Origin: Paroedura picta
Lineage: Eukaryota > Chordata > Lepidosauria > Squamata > Gekkonidae
Length of the DNA stretch: 64,000 bases
Assembly (NCBI RefSeq): GCF_049243985.1
Contig: NC_135369.1
Location: forward strand, 25,032,765-25,096,764
Direction: 5' to 3'
The notes below the pieces were generated by a model. That model had not been told where the DNA came from. It was given only the letters and a program-made list of their open reading frames with translations, and made no database searches. The position numbers and the translations under genes are program-made. Shown here piece by piece: positions 9,301-18,100 of the stretch (positions within the stretch are counted from its first letter, which is position 1; every line of letters begins with the position of its first letter).

Positions 9301-10029
9301 AAACAAACAAATAAAACAAATAAATAAATTACAACATAGATCATCTCACGTTGCATTCCCGTGCTCATTTGGGACTCCCAAGTAAACACAGTCCAAATTG
9401 GGTGCATGTCGGCTTGGGAGGAAACAGATCTAAAAATTTTCCACTGCTCTGGAAAAGGGCAGTGATGTAGAAACCTAGGAGATGGGAAGCTCTTTGCCTT
9501 GCAAGGATGGCAGCCTCTAGGTGCGACCTGGAGATCCCTCAGAATTATATCTTGTCCAGATAACAGAGATCAGTTCCCCTGGAGAAAACGGCCACTTAGA
9601 AGGTGACTGTATGGCATTATACCCCATTGAAGTTCCTCTCATCCCCAAACCATACCTTTTGCAGGCTTTAACCCCCCCCCCCAAAGTCTCCAGATTTTTT
9701 CCAACCCAGAACTGGCAGTCCTATTGCCTCACCCCAAAGGATTCAAAAGTCCCACCTTCGTGTTTGATTTTGTGCAAGTTGGAACGATGTGCAGAATGCT
9801 TGCTCCATCTCTTTGATGGAAATGTTCTGCTGTACCTCCTCCTGGTTGGGGTAGACAACCCTGAGGTGATGGACATCACAGTCGATGTGGCCTGGGCAGG
9901 CATGCCGAAAGCTGATGTATGGCTCATGACCCCACTAGCTGCGGCCTGAGTCTGTGGCTCTTCTTTAGCCAAAGGTTTTTCCATTGCAGTGGATGTAGAA
10001 GGTATCACGGGTACTGTTAGGTAATCCAT
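305..10029 (-). CDS. CATSPER1: CATSPER1, sperm cation channel pore subunit (partial, 3' end off window)
   Basis: This is a pore-forming alpha subunit of the sperm-flagellum CatSper calcium channel, a single six-transmembrane voltage-gated domain. Exons seen on the minus strand, 5' to 3': 9733-10029 (tentative), 6509-6736 (S1), 4757-4870 (S2), 4301-4457 (S3-S4), 4102-4193 (S5), 1664-1807 (pore) and 305-368 (start of S6). All joins from S1 onward are in phase. S4 has six basic residues at every third position (R-K-K-R-R-R in LFRVLKIFKGVRAIRAIR). The filter is TLDDW, the CatSper form of the T/S-x-D-x-W motif, within TIFTLFQFFTLDDWSLIY. From memory of human CATSPER1, the match is residue by residue (EWYF, VVEALLKIIAL, QEVT, DPKRF, TLDDWSLIY, GAWYII), which favours CATSPER1 over CATSPER2-4. 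The carboxy-terminal exons are outside the window. An intron with a GC donor follows the pore exon. The N-terminal exon does not join S1 in phase, so at least one exon is missing from this model. Confidence 0.93.
1339..1624 (-). mobile_element. tRNA-derived SINE with Bov-B-like tail, 14-bp TSD
   Basis: On the minus strand a tRNA-like head (GTGGCGCAGAGTG, with a B-box near GGGAGTTC) leads to a tail ending in repeated ACCTTT. The flanks carry a perfect 14-bp duplication, AAAAAGGCAGGATA, at 1325-1338 and 1625-1638. It lies in a CATSPER1 intron close to the GC donor. A second copy of the family is at 8365-8645. Confidence 0.85.
1664..1807 (-). CDS. CATSPER1: CATSPER1 exon: pore helix and selectivity filter
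   Basis: This 144-nt exon encodes SSVMLRELFEEADPKHFGD and then the filter stretch with TLDDWSLIY. The acceptor is CTTCCCAG. The only 3' boundary that keeps the conserved GAW junction in phase gives AAAG|GCTAGT, a GC donor; read-through in the same frame meets TAG two bases later. A tRNA-derived SINE copy starts about 25 nt downstream of this donor in the intron. Confidence 0.9.
1852..2143 (-). mobile_element. tRNA-derived SINE ending in (CTT)n, copy 1
   Basis: On the minus strand it reads as a tRNA-like head (TGGTGTAGTGGTTAGGAG, B-box GATTCGATTC), a body of about 220 bp and a (CTT)n tail. It is the commonest SINE here. Other copies are at 3343, 5596, 8999, 10732 (partial), 21290, 26549 (5' part replaced by U6), 29297, 44361, 46479, 47531, 49922 and 61535 (fragment). 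Confidence 0.85.
2372..2492. repeat. Degraded GTTGCCAACCTCCAGG-type repeat
   Basis: It begins GGGTTGCCAACCTCCAGG and ends CTGAAGCTGGCAACCC. It is a shortened copy of the inverted-end repeat best seen at 42885-43087. Confidence 0.5.
2493..2950. other. Intronic stretch, no gene seen
   Basis: This is CATSPER1 intron. It holds a short (GT)n tract near 2648 and an A-rich L2-like 3' end with TAAATAAATAAA near 2880. No exon-like reading frame was found. Confidence 0.5.
2970..3125 (+). mobile_element. Older tRNA-derived SINE (GCATGC type)
   Basis: It carries the tRNA-like head GGCTTGGTGGTAGAACCCCT with a B-box-like AAGTTCAGTCCC, then a body with CTGAAACCATGGGGAAC. It is the same family as 15627-15835 and 15935-16080. 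Confidence 0.6.
3343..3615 (-). mobile_element. tRNA-derived SINE ending in (CTT)n, copy 2
   Basis: Near full-length copy of the SINE described at 1852-2143, in the CATSPER1 intron between the S5 and pore exons. Confidence 0.83.
4102..4193 (-). CDS. CATSPER1: CATSPER1 exon: S4-S5 linker and S5
   Basis: This 92-nt exon encodes YLENFQEVTSTFML and then the S5 segment SIGAIILLMFTFL. The acceptor is CCGTATAG and the donor is the weak GTATCC. This boundary was chosen because it joins to the pore exon as MFTFLFMSSVML, matching the human MFTCLFLFSAVL; a longer read to GTGACT would add residues not seen in the family. Confidence 0.85.
4301..4457 (-). CDS. CATSPER1: CATSPER1 exon: S3 and voltage sensor S4
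   Basis: This 157-nt exon encodes DFFIMIMTVLDFMLPL (S3) and S4 with basic residues every third position. The acceptor is CCACCAG. The donor GTCAGC is weak, but it gives TLRYLENFQEVT across the junction, in line with the human LSFLTSVQEVT. Confidence 0.9.
4757..4870 (-). CDS. CATSPER1: CATSPER1 exon: S2
   Basis: This 114-nt exon encodes WFFSALDALFLSVYVVEAIL and KIIALDVEYFYDPWNDI. The acceptor is CCCTCTAG and the donor is GTGAGT. It joins the S1 exon through a split GAA codon to give VEIRGEWFFSALD. The open frame continuing upstream of the acceptor is intronic. Confidence 0.93.
5596..5868 (-). mobile_element. tRNA-derived SINE ending in (CTT)n, copy 3
   Basis: Near full-length copy of the SINE described at 1852-2143, in the CATSPER1 intron between the S1 and S2 exons. 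Confidence 0.82.
6190..6392 (-). mobile_element. Helitron-like fragment with a perfect 17-bp stem hairpin
   Basis: On the minus strand it starts A|TCTGTAAACCGCTCCGCGG, the same 5' start as the element at 43178-43607, and shares its GATAAAAACTC segment. Inside is a hairpin with a perfect 17-bp stem (6244-6260 and 6264-6280, loop TTT). The hairpin-CTAG 3' terminus was not found, so the left boundary is approximate. Confidence 0.55.
6509..6736 (-). CDS. CATSPER1: CATSPER1 exon: basic pre-S1 segment and S1
   Basis: This 228-nt exon has a GTGTTTAG acceptor and a GTAAGG donor. It encodes a strongly basic stretch (KPHKRRGRKRKRHQR) and then S1 (FLFDLFIFTVVGINTILLVA). It begins with two bases of a split codon, so the upstream exon must end in phase 1. 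The N-terminal exon at 9733-10029 ends in phase 0, which implies an unseen exon. Confidence 0.92.
6832..6967. mobile_element. 136-bp foldback MITE, copy 1 (8-bp TSD)
   Basis: Near-complete palindrome with ends CAGGGGTAGTCAACCTGTGG and its complement. It is flanked by a perfect 8-bp duplication CCTTTGAC at 6824-6831 and 6968-6975, the size made by hAT transposases. Confidence 0.85.
7105..7545 (+). mobile_element. Bov-B (RTE) LINE 3' fragment
   Basis: A 5'-truncated LINE with a long open stretch for the ORF2 carboxy terminus (key segments AFELWCWGRLLRVPWTARR, KYFGHLMRRKDSLEKSLML, RRRGRQRMRWLDGVTEA) and a 3' end GGGTCGGACACG followed by an AAC repeat. These are hallmarks of Bov-B, which is known to have moved between squamates and ruminants. 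The left boundary is approximate. Confidence 0.88.
7818..7990 (-). mobile_element. 5S-rRNA-derived SINE, copy 1
   Basis: On the minus strand it has the 5S rRNA internal promoter region: GATCCCGTCAGATCTTGGA, AGCTAAGC and GGTCGGCCTCGGATAGTAC, then GGTGACC and the tail GGCAATGGCTAACCACCTC. It is the best preserved 5S match of the copies here. Confidence 0.8.
8365..8645 (-). mobile_element. tRNA-derived SINE with Bov-B-like tail, 14-bp TSD, copy 2
   Basis: Same family as 1339-1624. A perfect 14-bp duplication TGAGAGCAACGGTA flanks it at 8351-8364 and 8646-8659. The target was an L2-like 3' end (AAACCGCTGCGAG...GGTATATAAG). Confidence 0.85.
8673..8859. repeat. 187-bp near-perfect palindrome
   Basis: The left arm runs from ATGTAAGGGTGTCAG to TGACTTATAT and the right arm is its reverse complement, ending CTGACACCCTTACAT. 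The arms are about 85-90 nt, the central spacer is about 13 nt, and the main difference is one 4-nt (TTTG) unit. Confidence 0.9.
8999..9264 (+). mobile_element. tRNA-derived SINE ending in (CTT)n, copy 4
   Basis: Full-length, plus-strand copy: head AGCCAGTTTGGTGTAGTGG, B-box GTTTGATTC, tail (CTT)n. Confidence 0.85.
9505..9725 (+). repeat. GTTGCCAACCTCCAGG-type repeat copy
   Basis: It matches the internal pattern of the 42885-43087 repeat (ACCTGGAGATCC, ACAGAGATCAGTTCCCCTGG, ATGGCATTATACCCCATTGA) and stops next to the probable CATSPER1 N-terminal exon. Confidence 0.55.
9733..10029 (-). CDS. CATSPER1: Probable CATSPER1 N-terminal exon
   Basis: This open exon of 99 codons starts at an ATG in a strong Kozak context (AAAGCCATGG) and ends at a GTGAGG donor. 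An in-frame TAG lies about 100 nt upstream of the ATG. The peptide begins MDYLTVPVIPSTSTAMEKPL and is rich in Ser, Thr and Pro, with a basic stretch near the end. Assignment to CATSPER1 rests on strand, position and the lack of another gene nearby. CATSPER1 N-termini are low in complexity and diverge fast, so homology cannot be judged by eye. Confidence 0.5.
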
Positions 10030-10379
10030 GGCTTTGTCTCTCACTGTGGTCCTCCAGACATATACTTGACCCCCAGCCAAAGCCTTTTTGCCCAACAGAG
10101 CTGTTGGAGTCCTGGAACGCAGAAGACACTAGCCTTCCAAATCAGAATCTCCTATGTCTTTGTGATGCCACTATCTGTGCCCAGTTGAGGTAGGATGGCA
10201 GGAAATAGGAAAGCATTATTTCCCCAATGCTGCTACAGCTGCCAATACAGTACAGAGGCAAGAGGGCATCTGGGGACAAAGAACCAGAGCTGTTGGGGGG
10301 GGGAGGAGAGAAACCTGCCCACTGAAAGTCAAAGCCGTGGCACGCCGAAAACCAAGATGGCGGCCACGAATGGGACCAG

Positions 10380-10476
10380 GGGCCATTCTGCACACATAGG
10401 AAACACATGTGGAACAGGAAAATCTACTTCTAAAGTGCATTGAAAGTGCATTATCTATTGTGTGCAGAATAGGCCC
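10380..10476. mobile_element. Short MITE with GGGCCATTCTGCACA ends
   Basis: A 97-bp element with inverted ends GGGCCATTCTGCACA and TGTGCAGAATAGGCCC. The ends resemble those of the ~880-bp elements at 33503-34381 and 58136-59022, but the interior differs. It lies about 350 bp upstream of the probable CATSPER1 start. Confidence 0.55.
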
Positions 10477-10731
10477 AGGACCGTGGAGCCTTATGAGCTG
10501 ACCCAGATCCCAAGGTGACTTGGGAGAGCATCCACAGACTTGGGCACCCCCAGGCTGGGGGTGGGGGTGGGTGGGAGACTACCTAGCAGGTCTCCGCAGA
10601 GTTTGCCCACCCCTTCTCCTACAGGCCTTTTTCAGTTTCAAGAAAGCAATTGAATGCCATTCCATTAATATAATGTGAAAACAATATGCATAGAAGGTTC
10701 TCTGAACTCCCAACTTTTAAAAAAGTCTCTA

Positions 10732-10864
10732 GAATAATTGGTTTTTATACCCAACTTTTCACTACTCAAAGGGGCCTCAAAGCACCCATATGGCCGCATG
10801 CGGAGAAGCGGGAAATCAAACCTGGCTTTCTAGATTAGATACTGCCACTCTTAACCACTACACC
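10732..10864 (-). mobile_element. Partial (CTT)n-type SINE
   Basis: Both ends of the SINE family are present but the middle is lost (CTCAAAG joined to ATGGCCGCATGCGGAG, then AACCACTACACCA). Confidence 0.6.
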
Positions 10865-10975
10865 AGAGGTAGTCAACTTGTGGCCCTCCAGATGTCCATG
10901 GACTACGTTTGCTGGTAGGGGCTCATGGGAATTGTAGTCCATGAACATCTGGAGGACCACAGGTTGACTACCCCG
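10864..10975. mobile_element. Foldback MITE, copy 2 (shortened, 112 bp)
   Basis: Same ends as the 136-bp element at 6832-6967, but the inner part of one arm is deleted. No clear 8-bp duplication. It abuts the SINE fragment on its left. Confidence 0.65.
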
Positions 10976-12289
10976 ACACTGCACCATGCTGACTCCAGCT
11001 CTTCCGTGACAGGGACATCACTTTATCCTCGTATGTCTGCCATAGGTTTGCCAGGCTGCCTCCAATCCCTGCTGGCTCTTGCCATGGCATTAAAATGGTG
11101 GGGGTTTCATGGCCCAGCCTCAGGTCAGTGGGGACTCCTCGGAAGAAGAACTGAGGAGTGGGAGTGCAGCAGTGGCAGAATCCCAACAGGATGAGCTGGA
11201 AGGAGAACCCGTGCAAGATTTGCAGCTGGAAATGCCTGCTGAAGCACTTCAGCCTTACAGCCTGTCTTGGCTGTCCAGTTGAAGCTCCTCAGTCTGTCAG
11301 CTCACCAGAGAGATCTGCAAAACAACACAGGCAGCAGAAGTGAGCTGCAGACTAAAAGGCACAGAGCATGGTTACTGGCCCGTCACTGCCTGCTTGAGAT
11401 AGATGAGTCTTCTCAGGGTGAGAGCTAGCGTTGGCGCAAAGAATTATCTAATGTTGGCTGGGATGTCAGACAGATGTGGATGCAACCTGCAAAGTACTTG
11501 CTGCCATTCACCTTGCTGGACTCCTGCCTGACTTAACTCCTAGAACTTCTGACTTCGGACCTGTTGGTCTTTGATTCTTGGATTGCCGCACCTAACTGCA
11601 TCGATCCTCTTGGCTTTTCACTCAGCTTTCTCTGACCTTGCTTTTTCCTGACTGGTGCTGCCCTGACAAGACAGGTTCTCCTGCTGGGACCTGACACCTC
11701 CAGCTTGAGCCAGTATTGGGGTGTGTGTGTGTGTGGGGGGGGTAACATTGTGGACACAATGACATCACTTCTAGTTGCTGGGGCAGTCTACAAATTCCCT
11801 CAGTCTTTACCATAAGGATCTGGAGAATTCCTACACTATCCAGTGATGCAACTTCTGGGTGACACCACCCTGTGATGCTGCACTGCCCCCCCCAAGCCCC
11901 CCCCCCAAGCCCCCCCCCAATATTCCCAACAATAGGCCTGGCAATTTAACTCCACAATGAAAGATGCCAAATAGTTACTTTAAAGAATAAAGGAAAACTG
12001 GTAATTCAAAGAACTGTTACACATAGTTATAGAATCCAGTCACCTAATCCAGAAACACTAGGGGTGAAAAAGGGTGGTAACTGGCTGCTGCTGAAAACAT
12101 ACAAAGCCCTCTGTGGCAAGGGAAGGAAATGGGCATTATGGGTAAATTAGCTGCCATGTGGGTGGGACTGGGAAAATTCAAACTATTATCGCTAGGTTTG
12201 GCAACCAGTGGGAAATGGGGGGGGCGGGGCCTTCTGGTGTGTGAGGGGATTGGTGCAATGATGTCACTTCTGCAGGATGAGGAACCCTG
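10976..12289. other. Intergenic stretch between CATSPER1 and the FAM161-like gene
   Basis: No coding exon was recognised. It holds a (GT)n tract near 11718 and a short tandem array of poly-C blocks joined by AAG at about 11884-11922. Confidence 0.5.
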
Positions 12290-12352
12290 GCAGGGGCTCA
12301 TGGGAATTGTAGTCCATGAACATCTGGAGGACCACAGGTTGACTACCCCTGA
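12290..12352. mobile_element. Half of the 136-bp foldback MITE
   Basis: Only the right arm is present, from GGCAGGGGCTCATGGG to GTTGACTACCCCTG. Confidence 0.65.
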
Positions 12353-12689
12353 TCAGGAGTAGCTGGCTGGCCACTGTATGAGCCAGGATAGTGGACTAGA
12401 TGATCAGCCAGGGCTATTCTTGTCTTATAATTGGCTTAGAAGTAGTAACTCTAATACAGATAATCCAGAATACTGAATGTTATAAAGTCTTTGACATTGG
12501 AGAGTTCTCCAGTTCTCCTCCACCTTCCGTTCTCGCTCATTTCCCAAACACCATAATGCCTCATTTTTATTCCTTTTATTTATGTTCATCGAGCTGCTTG
12601 AAATCTTCGGTCAGAGGCCTGTAAGCTCCTATCTCATCTCTAGACTGCAGAGATAGTGCCCCAGGAGGAAATGGCAGCTTCAGAGGACA

Positions 12690-12895
12690 GACTCTATGGT
12701 ATTCCATAGAGTCTAGTGAAATCTGACACTAAATACTCCACTGAGATCCCTGTTTTGTCCAGGCTTCCAAATCTCTGGGAGTTTCCTAACCTGGAGATGG
12801 CAAGTGGCAACCATATCCCCAGCCCCTGCTGGTGGCCAAGGAGGACTTGGCAACTTTAGCTCTCTCCCTCCCTTATACTCTACCTTGTCTAGAGA
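12690..12895 (-). repeat. GTTGCCAACCTCCAGG-type repeat, degraded
   Basis: It shows GAAATGGCAGCTTC, ATCCCTGTTTTGTCCAGGC and CCTAACCTGGAGATGGCAA, matching the 42885-43087 family in degraded form. Further partial copies lie at 13316-13425 and 13668-13832. Confidence 0.45.
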
Positions 12896-12901
12896 TCCCC
12901 A

Positions 12902-12970
12902 AATCATAGAATCATAGAATCAAATAGTTGGAAGGGACCTCATGGGTCATCTAGTCCAACCCCCTGCACT
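12902..12970 (-). mobile_element. CR1-type LINE 3' end
   Basis: The repeated octamer ATCATAGA is followed by GTTGGAAGGGACCTCATGGG and TCATCTAGTCCAACCCCCTG, the 3' terminal signature of CR1 LINEs read in reverse. Confidence 0.7.
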
Positions 12971-14422
12971 ATGTATTTGGAGGAGCGGGAGAAGGAGGAA
13001 GAATTATCTCAGGAGCTGACTGCTAGCTCTGCCCTCTCCAGGAATTTATCAAGCTGGTGTTGGCAACCCTAGGTAGGTCACAGAAGAGTAGTTAATGTCT
13101 TTCAGGTAGCTTACAGTAAGGCAAGCCCACCCACCCATTGTGTGTCTACGGCAGATGCAGATGGAGGATGTGATGTCCATGTATGCAGAGGAATAGGCAT
13201 AGGTGGCATTGCAGGGACGGGCAACAAAGCCACCTGGCCAGGGAGACCAATCCTCATTGCACATACCCTGATACCTTTTCCCACCCTCTTCCCTCTAATC
13301 CTAGCTATGCTTTTAAGGTTGCCAACCTCTGGGCAGGGCCTGGCATCCTACCAGAATCACAACTGATTTTCCAGCTACAGAGAGCAGTTCCCCTGGAGCA
13401 AACCACTGCTTTGGAAAGCAGATTCAATTTCATTCTATTATTTTGTCCTTTTTTGGTAGCCTTGCATTGACTCACACTGCCTCCCAGTGGAGCCTGTGAG
13501 CCATTACACCACGAAATTTCTGGTTACAGTAGATTTTCACAGGTACTCCCAACTTTATTATCACCTTGTGTGCTCCATAGTTGGGCTGTGTATTCAAAAC
13601 AAGCTCCGGGAGTAAAATAAACTGCTCAGCACAGTGTTCCAGTGTTGCTGCACTGGGAACTCCCAACTAACTAGGGCTGCCATTTCTACTACATTGGGAT
13701 ATTCTTGGAGATTAGGGGGAGGAGTTTGGACCTTGGGGAATGGAGGGGTTTGCCCAGGGGAACTGATCTCTAGTCTGGAGATCAGACACAATCCCAGGAG
13801 ATCTCCAGGTGCTACCTAGAGGTTGACAACATTACCTATCAGGCTAGGACCCAAGTATGACCCACAAACTTACATCTTCTCCCCCCCACCACCCCCAAAC
13901 CTGCAGCTTGCTCTGTGGCAAGGGGTCCTTATTGCATAAGAAGCAGCCTGAATAAAAATAAGATCTCGACCTCCACCTCGCCAAAGAATAACCAAGACAG
14001 GATGCTGTGTACCATTGGGAATGGACAGATATTTGTGCCTTTCCAAACAAGAGTGGATCTCATTTTTGGGGTTTGTGTGCGTCCCTTGTATCAAAAAAGG
14101 AGACTGACCTTTAAAATTGGGGTGGGTAAAAAAGAGCTATAAGGTGGCACATACACAGTAAACACTATACACAGAAGAGGCCAGAAAATGCGATGTGAAC
14201 CATCCTGGGCTCTTGCTGGGTCTTCAAGCCAGAGAAATGTGCCCGCAGGCATGGTTGCATTCCACAATATCCCTTCCTGCCTCAATAATGATGTAGAATC
14301 TGTGTAAAAAGCTCAGAAGAATTTCTTCCTTTCACCCGGCACCATTTGTAGCTTCCCTTTTCCCACCTGCTCAGAGTAGTCACAGTACCAAGGCAAAGGC
14401 TGCTCTGCTTTCCAAAGCTAAC

Positions 14423-14428
14423 TTTATT
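14423..14428 (-). terminator. Possible polyadenylation signal of the FAM161-like gene
   Basis: AATAAA on the minus strand, about 620 nt beyond the TAA stop. No other evidence for its use. Confidence 0.3.
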
Positions 14429-15043
14429 TTTACATGTTCCATGACTGCAAGACTGGGGTTCAATGGCTGTCCGTGGTGATCTTCTCTCTCTTTCTCTGCT
14501 ATCTGTCAGGTTTGCTCTGAGAAGTCATCAGGAGACTCTGCTCTATTATACCTGAAATGCAACACAGTTGGTCGGTGAAACCAAAGCTCTTCCAGGCAGA
14601 AGCAAAGGGTGTGCCCTCATTTCACGAGTTCCCATCCCAGCAGCAGTCCAGCAGTACAGTGCTACCTTGCCACAAAAAAGAGAAAAGACCAGGAATAGAG
14701 AAAGCATTTTTGCTGCCTCCAAAGGGCCTAACTAAATCTTAAGTTTTCCATGGGGATGCTCCCAGGTTGCATGGAGAGGCACGTTCTAAAGTCCTGCATT
14801 TCCCAGACCTGCACAACCTGATTCAGACTGGGACCATAATGCACGGAGACTGAAGATTGACACCTTTAGCTTGTGCCATTTTCTGGACTGAAAATGGCCC
14901 CAGGTGATTCTACTTGCCCCACTGTGAAAATACAACGTACAGCTCATTGGCTCACCTGCTTGGTTTTGGGGGAATGCACAGTTCGGGCTGAAAAACCTCA
15001 AGGAGAAGAAGGCCTTGCCCCACTCCCCCAGTTCCCCAGAGCC

Positions 15044-15172
15044 TTACGTGGCCTTGGAAGAGCATTTCCTAGCAGCCTGCCGGACAGCGTGCTTCCACAG
15101 CATCTCTTCATCGATGCCCAGAGCAGTCAGAACCTGGGAAAAACGCCGCTCCACAGCCTGACGGGCGTTGGC
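15044..15172 (-). CDS. FAM161-like terminal exon
   Basis: 43 codons from a CCCTCAG acceptor to a TAA stop, starting in phase 0. It encodes ANARQAVERRFSQVLTALGI and DEEMLWKHAVRQ, equivalent to the conserved C-terminal ...TLKALGISDEFV segment of the family. Confidence 0.85.
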   Translation of the reverse strand, partial: ANARQAVERRFSQVLTALGIDEEMLWKHAVRQAARKCSSKAT

Positions 15173-18100
15173 CTGAGGGAGAGGAGACACTTTGAGTGGA
15201 TGTTCAAATGGCAGGCAGCACAAAGGGAGACTGCCCCATAGTTGATAGGAATAGAAATGACTGCATTCATCTCCATTTGGGATACTGAAGTGCCATTTGG
15301 CTGAATCTGTTGGATATCAGATGCTGGATCGGTTGGACATTAGAGGATAATAGAAGGCTTTTTAGCATAGGCTATTTAGTTGGTTCTTGCCCCATGCTGC
15401 TTGTAGATAATTGTGGGTATGCTGAGAAAAAGCCTGACCCTATTTGAGAGCCACAGCTATGTGGAAACAGCCTATGTCTATGAAGTGAGGCTCTTTGTGG
15501 AAGGGAATAAGCAGGCACCCCATTTCTGTGTGTGTTCCAGCTACCTGGCTCTTTGGGGAATGCAAGGACCCGTTTTCTTTTAAGTGAACTAGTCCTGACT
15601 GTTCTTACTTCAAGGAGAGAAGGGCTGTGGCTCCATGGAAGAGCTCCTGCTTTGCATGCAGAAGGACCCCGGTTCAACTGCTGGCACCTCCGGTCCAAAG
15701 AACCAGGCAGCATGTTTTGTGAAAGTCTGTAGTCTGAGACCCTGGAGAGCTGCTGCCACTCTGAGTAGATGACACTGACCTTGATTGACCAAAGGTCTGA
15801 TTCGGTGTGAGGAAGCTTCTTGTGTGTGTTCATCTGCTCAGAAAAGCTTTTAAGAACCTTGCTACCTTCCTGATAATCTGTGGGCAGGCTGAAACCTTTT
15901 CAAATCACATTTGTTTCAGATTAATTTGGAAGAGGGAGCATGGCTCAGTAGCATACATGCATTCCCATGTGAGACGATCTTAGATTCAGTCCCTGGTATC
16001 TTCATTTAAAGGAGGTACTGGAGAGCTGTTGTGAGTCAATGTCAACAATAAATCCATTCCTCGTTGCCTTTCCTCTTTGCTCTCTTTCCATTGGCAAACT
16101 TTAATTTCTACGAGACTTGCCTCTGTGCTTATGAAGTCCAGTGCCATGTCCAATGACTGCAGTGTATAAATAAATCTACAAATGGTTCAACTCAGTCCTT
16201 GTACACATTTTCATCTGTACTTGGAGTGGGGGGCTCTCCTTTAGTAACCTGACTGAAGGAATGTGGGTAACTGATTCATGCTACCCAGGTTGGTATGAAG
16301 TAGAACTTCCCCCTTCCCCTTTCACCTGCATGACCCTCTCGAAGAGGTAAGGCCTGCTCTCCACACGGTCCTGCATCTCTTGCAGCTGTAAGGAGTATTC
16401 CTCCATGCGCTGCTTCTCCTGCCTCCTGTTCAGCAACGAGAAGGAAATGTCGTTAGAGATCTTTGTCTTATTTCTTTCCACCCCTCCAACTTCCTCCACC
16501 CCAGAAGGCCAGCTTTATTTTAAAGGCTATGCCACAATATCATGCCCTGACCTAACCCAGGCTAGCTCAATCTTGTTGGATCTTGAAAGCTAAGCAGGGT
16601 CATCCATGTTTAGCGCTTGGATGGGAGACAACAAAGGAAGACCTGAGACACTACCTAAAAGGAGGCAATGGCAAACCACCTCTCTTGCCTCAAAAACTAG
16701 TTGATCACGTGCCAGGAAACAGAGCTCGAGACCACAGGCAAACCAAGCAGAGGTGAGTCATGGTAGCCTACCGGAGTTGCTCTCGCCTTTTTTCGACTGA
16801 CAAGGCACAGTGGCCTGTGCTCCGGTAACCTGCCAGGCATTTGGCCACTTCCCGCTGCACTTGCTGCTCCTTGATCCTGCGCAGTTCGGCTCGCCGCTTC
16901 TCCTGCCGTTCCCGCCGTTCCCATTCTAGCAGGAGCAGTCTGCCAAAGAGACCAGCACACAGGTTTCAAGCGTGAGGCAAGGGCAGGTAGGCAGGAAGGT
17001 TGGTGGTCAGGCTGGAAGAGCGATTGAATCGTGGAGGCTGGTTGGGGATAAATTTGTGAATCGCAGCTACATTCACAATAAAATAAGGAGCAGGCAGATA
17101 CCATGGCTGGAAGACAGGCCTATTCCCAAGGCAGTGTTCTCATCAGGGTAGGGCTGGAAGAGGAGGGTGAAAAATTGCAAGGAGTTTCATGCATTTGGGC
17201 AAACACAGAGCACCCCTTCTCGCCAAAAGGGTATCCTGCAACTTTATTATTTATATTATTACTATATTGGATTTATTGCCTGCCATTCCCAGCAAGCCAG
17301 CCTGTGGCAGGTTACAGATAGTCCCCATACATAAAATCCCAATTAACCCCCCCCCCATTAAAACACATAAAAATACAACACTGCACGACGTTAAATAGAA
17401 CCCATCCCATACCGGTATGCCTGCCCAAAGGGATCGATCATGCTGGCCATCATTAAAGCTGTTCCAAAAAATGGTGGCCGATCTTCCTGGGGGGGGGGCA
17501 TCAATCTACTCCCCTGCCCTTGCCTCAGCCATTGACCTAGTGGTTTTTACCCACACTTTCCTTCCCTCAGACTCTCCCCCCCAAAAAACGCTTTTTAAAA
17601 ATTGCTATGATAAATTGCTGTCTGTATATCTAATGTTTGGTCCCCATGTGCAGATACCTTAATCTGCAAATTGAGGCCACATGGATGCTAAACAAATTTT
17701 CCTGCAAACTTATGGGACTACCCCAAGTTTATGCATGGGCAGACAACACACTTACCTTGCTTCTGAGGCAGGGGCTGGGAGGTGTGGCTAGCCCAGTGGT
17801 GGACTCCAGGAGCTGCTCTGGGCCCAACTATGGTAGCAAACACCAGGAGCCACTTGTGGTCCAGCTGCAGCAGTGAACACTGGAAGCCTCTTAAGGCCTA
17901 GCTGCAGTAGCAGCAGGTTGTAGGAGCTGCTTGGAGCGGCTCCCAGACACCACTGTTACTGCAGCAGAACTGGGCCTGGGCTTGCACCTGCTCAGCCATG
18001 GGGGGGAGGGGAATGGGATTTCAACTTCCTGCACCACAGATTTTCAGTGTTCCTTACAAGACTGTGGAAAGGAATAAAACAAGGAATATCATAACATGAT

